64,000 nucleotides of DNA from the NCBI RefSeq assembly GCF_037975245.1, contig NC_092566.1, positions 15,847,001 through 15,911,000 on the forward strand, read 5' to 3'. Shown here in pieces: positions 13,110 through 25,200 of this stretch. The notes under the pieces are model-generated. The model ran no database searches. It had not been told where the DNA came from and saw only the letters and a program-made list of their open reading frames with translations. The translations under genes were made by a program, and so were the position numbers. Source of the stretch: Apostichopus japonicus (lineage: Eukaryota; Echinodermata; Holothuroidea; Aspidochirotida; Stichopodidae). Numbering within the stretch: the first letter of the stretch is position 1; each line of letters begins with the position of its first letter.

Positions 13110-16100
13110 TATTTGGGTTCTGGGAACCCGTATAAGTATCCTGAGAGAAATTTGAGAACTTTCATTTTTGGCCGAAATTTGGCAATTTTGTAAGGCTATA
13201 CCCTTATGATATTGTTCGATTTAGGCCAAAATCACGACTTTTTTAATCCTTCCCAAAATAGTACCTGTGATGTGTGGCGCACTTTCGATTCCTTTCCATG
13301 TGATCAGAGCAGAATAAACAGTCATATTTCGGTGAAAAATATGAAGTTTAAAAAACCATATCTTGACGTGATTTCATATCAATTTAAATGACTAAAACTT
13401 CGTCGAATTCCACTTTTGTTGCGAGAGAAGCGTTCATTTAGGTTCTGGGAACCCGTATAAGTATCCTGAGAGAAATTTGAGAACTTTCATTTTTGGCCGA
13501 AATTTGGCATTTTTGTAAGGCTATTATATACCCTCATGATTTTGTTCGATTTTGGCCAAAATCACGACTTTTTTAATTCTTCCCAAAATTGTACCTGGGG
13601 GAGTATGGCGCCCTTTTGATTCCTTTCCATGTTATCAGAGCAGAATAAACAGTCATATTTCGGTGAAAAATATGAAATTTAAAAACCATATCTTGACGTG
13701 ATTTCATATCAAATTTAAATGAATAAAACTTCGTCGAATTCCACTTTTGTTGCAAGAGAAGCGTTTATTTGGGTTCTGGGAACCCGTATAAGTATCCTGA
13801 GAGAAATTTGAGAACTTTCATTTTTGGCCGAAATTTGGCAATTTTGTAAGGCTATACCCTTATGATATTGTTCGATTTAGGCCAAAATCACGACTTTTTT
13901 AATCCTTCCCAAAATAGTACCTGTGATGTGTGGCGCACTTTCGATTCCTTTCCATGTGATCAGAGCAGAATAAACAGTCATATTTCGGTGAAAAATATGA
14001 AGTTTAAAAAACCATATCTTGACGTGATTTCATATCAATTTAAATGACTAAAACTTCGTCGAATTCCACTTTTGTTGCGAGAGAAGCGTTCATTTAGGTT
14101 CTGGGAACCCGTATAAGTATCCTGAGAGAAATTTGAGAACTTTCATTTTTGGCCGAAATTTGGCATTTTTGTAAGGCTATTATATACCCTCATGATTTTG
14201 TTCGATTTTGGCCAAAATCACGACTTTTTTAATTCTTCCCAAAATTGTACCTGGGGGAGTATGGCGCCCTTTTGATTCCTTTCCATGTTATCAGAGCAGA
14301 ATAAACAGTCATATTTCGGTGAAAAATATGAAATTTAAAAACCATATCTTGACGTGATTTCATATCAAATTTAAATGAATAAAACTTCGTCGAATTCCAC
14401 TTTTGTTGCGAGAGAAGCGTTTATTTGGGTTCTGGGAACCCGTATAAGTATCCTGAGAGAAATTTGAGAACTTTCATTTTTGGCCGAAATTTGGCAATTT
14501 TGTAAGGCTATACCCTTATGATATTGTTCGATTTAGGCCAAAATCACGACTTTTTTAATCCTTCCCAAAATAGTACCTGTGATGTGTGGCGCACTTTCGA
14601 TTCCTTTCCATGTGATCAGAGCAGAATAAACAGTCATATTTCGGTGAAAAATATGAAGTTTAAAAAACCATATCTTGACGTGATTTCATATCAATTTAAA
14701 TGACTAAAACTTCGTCGAATTCCACTTTTGTTGCAAGAGAAGCGTTCATTTAGGTTCTGGGAACCCGTATAAGTATCCTGAGAGAAATTTGAGAACTTTC
14801 ATTTTTGGCCGAAATTTGGCATTTTTGTAAGGCTATTATATACCCTCATGATTTTGTTCGATTTTGGCCAAAATCACGACTTTTTTAATTCTTCCCAAAA
14901 TTGTACCTGGGGGAGTATGGCGCCCTTTTGATTCCTTTCCATGTTATCAGAGCAGAATAAACAGTCATATTTCGGTGAAAAATATGAAATTTAAAAACCA
15001 TATCTTGACGTGATTTCATATCAAATTTAAATGAATAAAACTTCGTCGAATTCCACTTTTGTTGCGAGAGAAGCGTTCATTTAGGTTTTGGGAACCCGTA
15101 TAAGTATCCTGAGAGAAATTGAGAACTTTCATTTTTTCGGCGAAATTCGGCAATTTTGTAAGGCTATACCCTTATGATATCGTTCGATTTTGGCCAAAAT
15201 CACGACTTTTTAATCCTTCCCAAAATAGTACCTGTGATGTGTGGCGCACTTTTGATTCCTTTCCATGTGATCAGAGCAGAATAAACAGTCATATTTCGGT
15301 GAAAAATATGAAGTTTAAAAAACCATATCTTGACGTGATTTCATATCAATTTAAATGACTAAAACTTCGTCGAATTCCACTTTTGTTGCGAGAGAAGCGT
15401 TCATTTAGGTTCTGGGAACCCGTATAAGTATCCTGAGAGAAATTTGAGAACTTTCATTTTTGGCCAAAATTTGGCATTTTTGTAAGGCTATTATATACCC
15501 TTATGATTTTGTTCGATTTTGGCCAAAATCACGACTTTTTTAATTCTTCCCAAAATTGTACCTGGGGGAGTATGGCGCCCTTTTGATTCCTTTCCATGTT
15601 ATCAGAGCAGAATAAACAGTCATATTTCGGTGAAAAATATGAAATTTAAAAACCATATCTTGACGTGATTTCATATCAAATTTAAATGAATAAAACTTCG
15701 TCGAATTCCACTTTTGTTGCGAGAGAAGCGTTCATTTAGGTTTTGGGAACCCGTATAAGTATCCTGAGAGAAATTGAGAACTTTCATTTTTTCGGCGAAA
15801 TTTGGCAATTTTGTAAGGCTATACCCTTATGATATCGTTCGATTTTGGCCAAAATCACGACTTTTTAATCCTTCCCAAAATAGTACCTGTGATGTGTGGC
15901 GCACTTTTGATTCCTTTCCATGTGATCAGAGCAGAATAAACAGTCATATTTCGGTGAAAAATATGAAGTTTAAAAAACCATATCTTGACGTGATTTCATA
16001 TCAATTTAAATGACTAAAACTTCGTCGAATTCCACTTTTGTTGCGAGAGAAGCGTTCATTTAGGTTCTGGGAACCCGTATAAGTATCCTGAGAGAAATTT

Positions 16101-16400
16101 GAGAACTTTCATTTTTGGCCAAAATTTGGCATTTTTGTAAGGCTATTATATACCCTTATGATTTTGTTCGATTTTGGCCAAAATCACGACTTTTTTAATT
16201 CTTCCCAAAATTGTACCTGGGGGAGTATGGCGCCCTTTTGATTCCTTTCCATGTGATCAAAGCAGAATAAACAGTCATATTTCGGTGAAAAATATGAAAT
16301 TTAAAAACCATATCTTGACGTGATTTCATATCAAATTTAAATGACTGAAACTTCGTCGAATTCCACTTTTGTTGCAAGAGAAGCGTTCATTTAGGTTTTG
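13110..16400. repeat. Higher-order 656-bp dimer repeat within the satellite
   Basis: The GGGAACCCGTATAA mark in alternate units falls near 13116, 13772, 14428, 15085, 15738 and 16394, i.e. every 653-657 bp. The two monomers of each dimer are distinguishable: one has TTCCCAAAATAGTACCTGTGATG, the other the CCTGGGGGAGTATGGCG form. The five copies are nearly identical to each other, while units outside this stretch differ. That is the signature of recent unequal exchange. Confidence 0.9.
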
Positions 16401-17259
16401 GGAACCCATATAAGTATCCTGAGAGAAATTGAGAACTTTCATTTTTTCGGCGAAATTCGGCAATTTTGTAAGGCTATACCCTTATGATTTTGTTCGATTT
16501 TGGCCAAAATCACGACTTTTTAATTTTTCCCAAAATTGTACCTGGGATGTGTGGCGCCCTTTTGATTCCTTTCCATGTGATCAGAGCAGAATAAACAGTC
16601 ATATTTAGGTGAAAAATGAAATTTAAAAACCATATCTTGACGTGATTTCATATCAAATTTAAATGAGTGAAACTTCGTCGAATTCCACTTTTGTTGCGAG
16701 AGAAGCGTTTATTTAGGTTCTGGGAACCCGTATAAGTATACCCTTATGATATTGTTCGATTTTGGCCAAAATCACGACTTTTTTAATTCTTCCCAAAATT
16801 GTACCTGGGGAGTATGGCGCCCTTTTGATTCCTTTCCATGTGATCAGAGCAGAATAAACAGTCATATTTCGGTGAAAAATGAAATTTAAAAACCATATCT
16901 TGACGTGATTTCATATCAAATTTAAATGAGTGAAACTTCGTCGAATTCCACTTTTGTTGCGAGAGAAGCGTTTATTTAGGTTCTGGGAACCCGTATAAGT
17001 ATCCTGAGAGAAATTTGAGAACTTTCATTTTTGGCCGAAATTTGGCAATTTTGTAAGGCTATTATATACCCTCATGATTTTGTTCGATTTTGGCCAAAAT
17101 CACGACTTTTTTAATTCTTCCCAAAATTGTACCTGGGATGTGTGGCGCCCTTTTGATTCCTTTCCATGTGATCATAGCATAATAAATAGTCATATTTCAG
17201 TGTAAAATGAAAAAAAAAACCATATCTTGACGTGATTTCATATCAAATTGTTCCCGAAA

Positions 17260-17660
17260 CAGACCTATATGATAGAGCGGCCCATTCTGTTACCAACCAG
17301 GCAATAAAACTGCGATAATAGGTCCATATCTTATAGGAAAATGAAATAATATTGATGTCAATGTTCAAATGTCATTTTTAAGAAAATAATAGTCAACCGA
17401 TTTTTTGTTGTTGGATTAAACGACAGGGAATTGATATAATCCATCCTGATCAAAATCGGAAAGATTCGATTTTTGGTCGAGATTTGACATTTTGATAAGG
17501 GTATATGACTTTTTAGTATGACTTTTTCAAATTTGGTCGAAATCGTGACTTTTTTAATTGTTCCCTAAACAGGCCTATGTAATAGAGCGGCCCATTCTGC
17601 TTCCAACCAGGCAATAAAACTTCGATAATAGGTCCATATCTTAGAGGAAAATTAATAATA
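17260..17660. repeat. Diverged satellite-related tandem pair
   Basis: Two copies of a block that reads TAGAGCGGCCCATTCTG, then CAACCAGGCAATAAAACT and AGGTCCATATCTTA lie about 310 bp apart (17274-17340 and 17583-17650). Between them is a degenerate version of the main monomer (TTTGGTCGAAATCGTGAC). This looks like the old edge of the array. Confidence 0.75.
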
Positions 17661-17779
17661 TTGATATGAATTGTCAGTTTCAAGAGCACAAGGGATGCAC
17701 CCTGAACAATCACACCATTTGCGTAATACGCTCTCATAGAGAGTTATTTATAGCTATTCATACGCATTCACAGTAGTTG

Positions 17780-17880
17780 AATTACTGTGGTCGAGTGTTG
17801 CGTTATTCAGTCTGTGGCGAGAAAGTCCGGTGTTCGATTCCTACCTTCGCCTGATAAGTCCCAAAAGGACGAAACCGGTC
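17780..17880 (+). repeat. Possible tRNA-derived SINE head
   Basis: A box-A-like TGGTCGAGTG at 17788-17797 lies about 42 bp before a box-B-like GTTCGATTCC at 17832-17841, the spacing and sequence expected of an internal RNA polymerase III promoter. The flanks do not fold into a clear tRNA cloverleaf that I can support, so a SINE head or tRNA relic is more likely than a tRNA gene. I found no second copy in the window. Confidence 0.4.
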
Positions 17881-18782
17881 ATGAAGTGGATTTGTTTCTG
17901 GTGTGTGAATTTAACATAGCGATTGATTCTTGAGAAAGGAAGTGTCCAATAGAGAAGCAGTGATTGAGAGCCCACAAAGTCGTTGTATAATGTCTCTGCA
18001 TGCTGCACTTATTTTGCCGTAGTTGGGTTTTGACTTGCAACACACTATTCACTGATGACTTGTCGACATTTTTGCTATAAAAAATTATACTGTACTTCTA
18101 TCGGATCTTAAACGCTCATGTTCAAGCGACAAATTGTAACTGTCTTCATACAAGAAATTCAAAAAAGGAGATACTATTTGCCGCTAATTTTACTCTAGGT
18201 TCAAACATTTCTTTATTTTGAAAATAAATGAATAACTTTAAGTGAAATTACATTGATGGAGAATCTGTAATTTAAAAGATTAAAATGGATACAAAAAGAA
18301 AACTTGTCTGCTTACTATTAACCAGTGGCACTTTTATATTATAACGATTACGCATAATTTAAGAAATCCTGACTTTAGTCTCCGATGTTAACAGATTGTA
18401 CTTCGTATGCCTCTACGTTAAATATCGTATATAACACCCCATGATTAGTGCAAACTTAACCAATATCAACATTATTCGAATTAGACGTAAATGACTTTAA
18501 ATTTGAAAGGACAAGTCTCCGAGTAAAACTGATAACGACGCATTGCTAGCCTTTGTGGGAGAAAAGTTTCAAAAAATTTCTTAGATAAATGTTCATTCAT
18601 CCAAAATAAGGAAAAGGATAATATTGTTGTTGTCCATTATCAAATATATAGCAAAACTTTGACGATATGCGTGTAGTATAGTAAAGTAAAGCAGTGTGAT
18701 TAACTTGATGGTTATATAGCAAAATAAGTAATGGAGTTTGGAAGTGTACATGATGTTTAATGAACCTTTCAGACTTGTCACT

Positions 18783-19254
18783 TTATAGTTCGCTTGACTG
18801 TGCAGCTCGTTGTGTGGAGTTACTTTCACCTGTACGAAGTGTCTTAAGGCTAGATTTATTCTTCTCGTTACTCCATTCACTAAGGTATTCCCTAGTTTTC
18901 TTGAATCTATTTACCACTTCTGGGTTTTTCAAGCATATGAAAATGAATAAAAAGAATCCTTGAAGGGACGTAAACAGGCAAAACAAATATTCAAATACAA
19001 CAGACTCTCGGTTAGGAATCATTGCGAAGAAACCAAAAATCCATGACATTCCTAGGAGAAACCAGAATACGACGAACTGCTGCAACCTTGAGAACATCTC
19101 TTTCTTCTTGTATCGTTTGGCATTACTTGGCATTATCGGACGAAAGACGATGTTACGAAGAAGAAGACTAAATACAACCAAGTTAAACAAGACCATTACC
19201 AGTACTTCCAAAATAAGTCCAAAAAGTAGTCCTTGACCCGAGGGCAAAAAACAA
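18783..19254 (-). CDS. Gene A exon: TM5-TM6-TM7 and C-tail
   Basis: Last coding exon. The acceptor CACAG precedes 19254, where one base completes a Tyr codon giving YCFLPSGQG. Then follow TM5 ([17 protein letters not shown]), a basic loop [11 protein letters not shown]6 ([18 protein letters not shown]), TM7 ([18 protein letters not shown]) and a tail of about 45 residues rich in Ser and Lys. The W in SWIFGF and the LFTSLQG motif are typical of the family-B2 7TM fold. Stop at 18783. Gene B has the same exon at 58525-58990 with about 70% identical residues by eye. Confidence 0.93.
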
Positions 19255-22200
19255 CTGTGAAGTATGAAACAATAAAATACTTCAGATTACCAAATATTCC
19301 TTTTAATAGGACCAGATATGAATCCACATTTATCATGCATCACCAGTAATATTCGTTAAATATCTTTGTCAAATTTAATTTGTTCTGTTATCACTTCATA
19401 CTTCCTCTTCCTATTAAATGTTAACAATATTTGAGTAGTTAAACGCATTAAGTTTGCAATACCATTAACAGAAAACGGAATTCGACATAGTATATTGAAT
19501 TTGTCATCTAATTTAACGCTGCATTTTTCATACTTGATATTAAAACAGTAAGAAAAAGCCCTGAATACCTTATCCATGATAAGCTATTGAACTACTGTTC
19601 TTCATATTAAATAACAAATAAAAATAACAATCTTGAACAACGGTCCAATTATATTGCTCTTGCACAGTTGTAAGGCAAGATATTAAAGAAGCTTTAAGCT
19701 ACAATATCTCATTCTCGATATATTCGAATGTTGTTATTTAAAACAAATTATATAAATGGAACTATTATGAGATTTTGACAACAACAAAACAACTTACTAT
19801 CCATCTACTTCTTGAGATGAAAGGAAGAGCACACTCAAAACAGGGATCAAGCACAGGCCTTTGGAGGAAAATTTATATCGTTTAAATTTGGTCTTTAAAT
19901 ATTAATATTGAAGTAAACAGAGATAAAAACATACAAAAATAATGTTTCGTTTTACGGCGAAATAAAATCAAAATTATATAAACAAATAATTCATCAACAG
20001 ATTCGTTCATTGAAGTAAGTTATCAGAATGATAATTTTCATGAAATATAAGAACACTGGAAAATGAAAATTTCGAAGTCACAACCAACTGAATATTGGCA
20101 CAGAAGCAAGATACTATAGAGTTTTCATTACCCTTTTCTCATCTTTATGCTATTATGACTGTGATACAGTGTGTCTTAAACTATTTCAGTGTAGTTTCAC
20201 CCTTGAGTGTTTATCACAAAATGTTTATGTATAGAAGAAAATATAGATATCTGAGTAAATTAAGTCATCCACCCTTCCTGTTTCATTCGCTCTCATTCAT
20301 CCCTCTAGTTTCATTCACCTCACGATAACTTCATTCACCCTTCAGGTGAACCATTCACCTGTTTAAGAAGCACTGTGCTTCCGATACATATGATCAATTT
20401 ATGTGTGAAAACCTTAAGCACATGTTTTATTTATCTGACATTTATCGCTTCCTAACGATACATCTAATTAGAAATAATTGAATTTTGAAACGGAAGGTGA
20501 TAGTGAGTTCACTATAGATAAGTAACACGACGAAGAGCACACTGCACCCTGGCTAGACGTACTGATGAAAGTTCTACGTAATCCAAATCAATGATACAAC
20601 TTTCATAACAGAAAATGCATCAATTCTGACAATGCATTAGCTAGAAATAAAATGCAAAACTTTTCATTGTTGATCACCTTGATGTGATATCATTGTCTCC
20701 AAGACAAAAGTCTGTTTTGGGACAATAATTTAGTAACGTATTATGGAATTCAATTAACCTTTATTCGGTAAGAGTTTCATTAATTGGTATTCTGTAAGGA
20801 AAGTGTAAATTGGTATGCACAGATGATTACAGTGACTCAGCCAAAGAGCGTTCATCACCTTTTTTTCCTTCAGAGAGTGAAAACTAAACTTTTAACAATG
20901 CAGTTTGAAACTTCAGAGAACAAAACACGAACTTTTCATTAGCATCAAATGGAAATGTAACAAAATACTTCACACAATACATACCGTATACGGACACAGC
21001 AGACACGGGAACAAAATACCTTAGTTTCAACTGAAACAATTTGGGTGTTTTAAATTTGACAAACAGCAAGTACATGTGCAATGCTTCTACAGACATCCAC
21101 GCTACAGTCGTCAAACATAAGTAGTGTATCGTTGTAGCAATATTATTGCAATGTCTTGGCTTGTCGATGACGAAATCTCCCACCAGGAAAACTACGTAGA
21201 AAGCTAACAAGCATAGGCAAAGATTGAGATGGATTTGTGATGCTTGCTTCGTTCGTAGTCCTCTGTAAGAATGGAAATATAAATCAAGATGAATCAATAC
21301 AATTTACCAAGTCCCGTATGATGACAAAAATCCGCGATTTCTTTACAAAATTAATAAGCCAAGTGGAGGATTAACATGTTTGTTAAATATCGGCGTATTT
21401 TAAAGTAATTGATAAGTCAATGCTAACTGAAAAATTAAAGTTTATTGTAGGGTCAATACTTTACTTCAACAACCTAACAACATTCGATTCATTGAGCTAC
21501 AGCAGACCATGATATATTCGAGAGAAAAAACTTTAACGTAGACAATATAAGTTTACTTCCACTATCGTAATAATTATATATTAAACATTATTATCGTATT
21601 TAATATTCAAACTTTGTTTTTTGAAACTCAGTAACCAATTCAAGTATATATATATATATATGAGAAAAATTTAATGAGGAATCTCCTATTTTATAGTACA
21701 GTATTGCATGGGATTTGGTTCCTGTTATTAAAATCAAGAAGACGAAGACTGAGTCATTTACCAGATTGATACCGGAACATCACACCAATAGAAGGTACTT
21801 ACAAGCTGAGAAAATAATGCACTTACCCTATGAGTGATAATGATGAGATGCAAAGAATTAAGCCACTTATCGAAAGAGATGACCCTACCACGGTTATAAT
21901 TGAAAGGGCTTCTGGAAGATCTGAGCCAATTCCCTTTAGACAAATGTAGAAATAAATACAAATTCAAACTAGTTACGCTCGAATGATTCCTCAGATAAGG
22001 TTGGGGCAAAGCATACTGATTGCCCAGGCAGCGGGGATTATACATTATACATTTGATATGCGCATGAGCACAAATTGTTCTTCATAGACAATCCATCACA
22101 ATCCGTAACTAAATTTCATTCAGTAACATATATCAAAGTTATCTATAGAGAAGGGCATATGATTAAACCTAGAAATATAGAAGCGTTATGTTGTGACTTC

Positions 22201-25200
22201 AGACGTAGGCTAAAGAACGGTTAAATCAAGGTGAATTAAGTATATTACGTTACATTAACTATGGATTAACGTATAAACTCAAATTATGTTAAGCTACACG
22301 TCAACACAACTCATAGAACATGTCAATGCCTGCATTTTTCTTCTGTCTAGTACGTAACTTACGACGAGCACGGCGAAGCTGGTAAGATGGTTACATGTGC
22401 ACACTGTCTGATTCTTGTCTTTGGTTAATGCGCAACCTTCAGCGGACCATGTTCCTCCATTGCCTTCCTCTGAAACTGACCAGAAGACGCACTTTTCTTC
22501 TTTTACAACTTCGTTTTGTCCAAGAGGCTAAATTTAAAATTAAAAATACAAGATATTACGTCTCTTTTGATAGAGTTTACTTTTCTGCCCTAAATATAAC
22601 CAAAAATATAATTATACATATTTCTTATTTTCTTTAACATTTGAAGTGCAGTAAAAGATTTGTTAGGAAGAAATGTTTCAGCTTAAACCTGGAACTGCAG
22701 GTCCACGTGAACTGTTAACAGAAAATGTGTATTTCTCTATTAACTAAAAGCATCGCAAACAAGTATGCGACAGAATGTTGGCTGGATATTAGTTACAAGA
22801 CAAGGATAGAATTCGTTATGAACAATACAAGTGTTTACTTTGTACTTAGTGGACAGTAAATGCCCTATATGGACTTACGGGTGCTATTGTAAACCTGGTA
22901 ACGATAGAATTTTCAGGTGGTAGATCCTTAATGACAACGTTAGCTACCTCTAAGGTCGCTGCAATAACTTGACTAGCAATTTCTTGTCTGTTCTTGCTTC
23001 TATCTTTCTCGGGTGCAGAAGTCGATGAAGCTTGACTCGTTTGAAATAATCGGGAATCCTTGTAAATGAAGAAGCTAATTGGAACGTGAGTAATAGTTGG
23101 ATCAACTGAAACCGGAGAAAAAGTTAATAATTACTTTCTAAGATGTTGCACGAGGTATATGTGAGTATTTATGATTTAGAAAAATAAAACAAAACATTGG
23201 ACTCATATTATGACATGTGTGTTTGGTTCGATATGTCATTTCATGCGAAACATATTGCAAAAGGCATCTTCTCAAATGAACAGTAATTCAATTCCCAAGA
23301 TTTTTTATTACGTTTTTGTGACAGCCTCTCAATTGTTTGTCCAATATACATCGTTCATTGTTAATTCAATATTGTAAAATGATTAGTATATTGTGTAATG
23401 GGTTTTGAAGAAAGAATTGACATGACTGACGTTTGATTGAAATCGGAGTTTGCAGTGATACTTCGTCGTAAATTAATAGTATGAATAGGTCTTCTTCAAT
23501 AGTGACCGTTACCTTCCAATGCTAGTTCCAATATCATTGATGGTACATAAATCGATGTTGTGCTGTTATCTGTTCGTACTTCCTGCTTATCGTTAAATAG
23601 CCGTGTGTTTTCCTCGGCAAGATCAGCATTCACAGCATCTCGGCCAGTGGTATTACTTGGCGGTAAATTGATAAATGTGACCGCCTTGGTTATGTCTGGG
23701 TCTAACTTAACTGCTTGAACGCCAACGTTATGTTGTACGTCCGTAAAGTTGTTAGGATTTTTTTGAACATTAGATATTTGCTGTTCCAAGGATACAATGA
23801 CACTACTAGATCCGACAGTTTGTTCCAAACTTCTTTCATTTACTTCCATTAGGTTGTTCACCGTCCCTACTACGGACTCTGTAACCTTTAAAATGAATAC
23901 AAATGAGCGGGTAATGTTTATAGTGAAATTAGGGGAAATCCTTTCATATGCTCTAAATCAGAAATATTTGTTAATGAAATACTGATATTAAATTTGACCG
24001 TTGAATTTTAACGATGGTAGCAGACCCATGTGCATCGGTGCTACACACTAAAATCGTTGTATAGCCGAGCTGTCGGCTAATGCCGGCGTTATCTGTAAGC
24101 AAAATATTTCCATAAGAGGCAATTCACATCGAAGTTTATGCAACTGAGCGGAGATTGACAGTGGTAAATGGTTTCTCTTTTGATATAAATGGTAACCTGC
24201 GGCGATGGATCTAATGCGTTCAAACTGCTATCTCTGATTTAACAAATAAAAATTAAATTCAGCAAAATTAGTCTATGATAGGATACCATTATTTAAGATA
24301 AATGTAAAAACAGGTAAAAAACGAACATCTTCACAGCTTTACCGGCGTAGACATAAACAATGAATTGCACCTAATGTATAATCAGGCATTACTTACTTCT
24401 GGTGAAGAACTATTGACATTAGCAATGTCCCGTAATGACTCGGCTACATCTTCTACCTCTGATACGTCAAGATCTTCTGTCTGAGTTGTTACAAGTGCTA
24501 GATCGCTGGCAACCTCATCGACATTTTCCTCGGTTACAGTCGTCTGCGAGATACGTAAACGTATTGCTATTAAAATGATCACTGGGGCTATGGTAACTAA
24601 ATTTTAATTTAATATTGTAAAGAAAAAATCAAACGTATAAAATTATGCCCATCGATCTCTTTCAAAGGCAGCCTAAAAAAGCAGGGGACACAACTTCAAT
24701 TTCAGACAGATGAAACAGTTAATTGGAGTAAGGAGATGGTGGCAAATCAAAGGGTTGCATGGCAAATAAGACATCATTGACAACAGAATCAATGTCTTAT
24801 GAAATACACGAGTCCATCTCAAAAGCCATTGTACTGTTTTCATTCTATTCATATTAATGCAGAGCTGGGGAAATTAAGTGTCCACATCGAGCAATGTAAC
24901 TTCACAAACTCACATTAGCAATTCTCTCCACCACATCTGCCGCGTCTTCTGGAGTGTAACATGATGTGAGAACTGGTTCCTCCCATCCATCCTCATCGCA
25001 AAATCTCATGGCCAAAGGCTGGTATGCTAATTATAAGAGAGAGCCCCATATAAGGCTGGATGAAATACTGCATTAAGTTAAGTATTAGCATATCACAGAC
25101 AAGAGGAAAAGAAGCCTACTCAAAATATGTTGCCAATTTGGACCAATTTCCTATTTTCTAATAACTGAGAATTTAACCAAAACTGCTCAAGTTCACATTG

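Larger units (their letters stand above)
8216..17260. repeat. Satellite array, about 330-bp monomer
   Basis: Tandem units marked by a run reading GGTTCTGGGAACCCGTATAA recur about every 325-332 bp. Shorter units of about 260 bp have lost the segment between the CCCGTATAAGTAT mark and the ACCCTTATGAT mark. Each unit carries a perfect 16-bp palindrome GATTTTGGCCAAAATC. A LINE interrupts the array at 9140-10942. The left edge has a diverged unit in inverted orientation. Open frames of 60-79 codons that recur with the repeat are by-products of the repeat, not genes. Confidence 0.95.

Noticed and set aside
12838-16377. Series of 60-79-codon open frames repeated every 656 bp
   Set aside because: They move with the satellite unit, overlap the palindrome and have no domain; not genes.
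8216-17260. CRISPR-like array
   Set aside because: Units of 260-330 bp without short spacers, in a eukaryotic context; this is a satellite.
19356-19577. A 73-codon minus-strand frame between two 7TM exons
   Set aside because: It lies in an intron; the flanking exons join in frame without it, and gene B has no counterpart.
21758-22045. A 95-codon minus-strand frame overlapping the TM1 exon
   Set aside because: It reads the TM1 exon in a wrong frame; the TM1 frame with ALSIIT is clearly the coding one.
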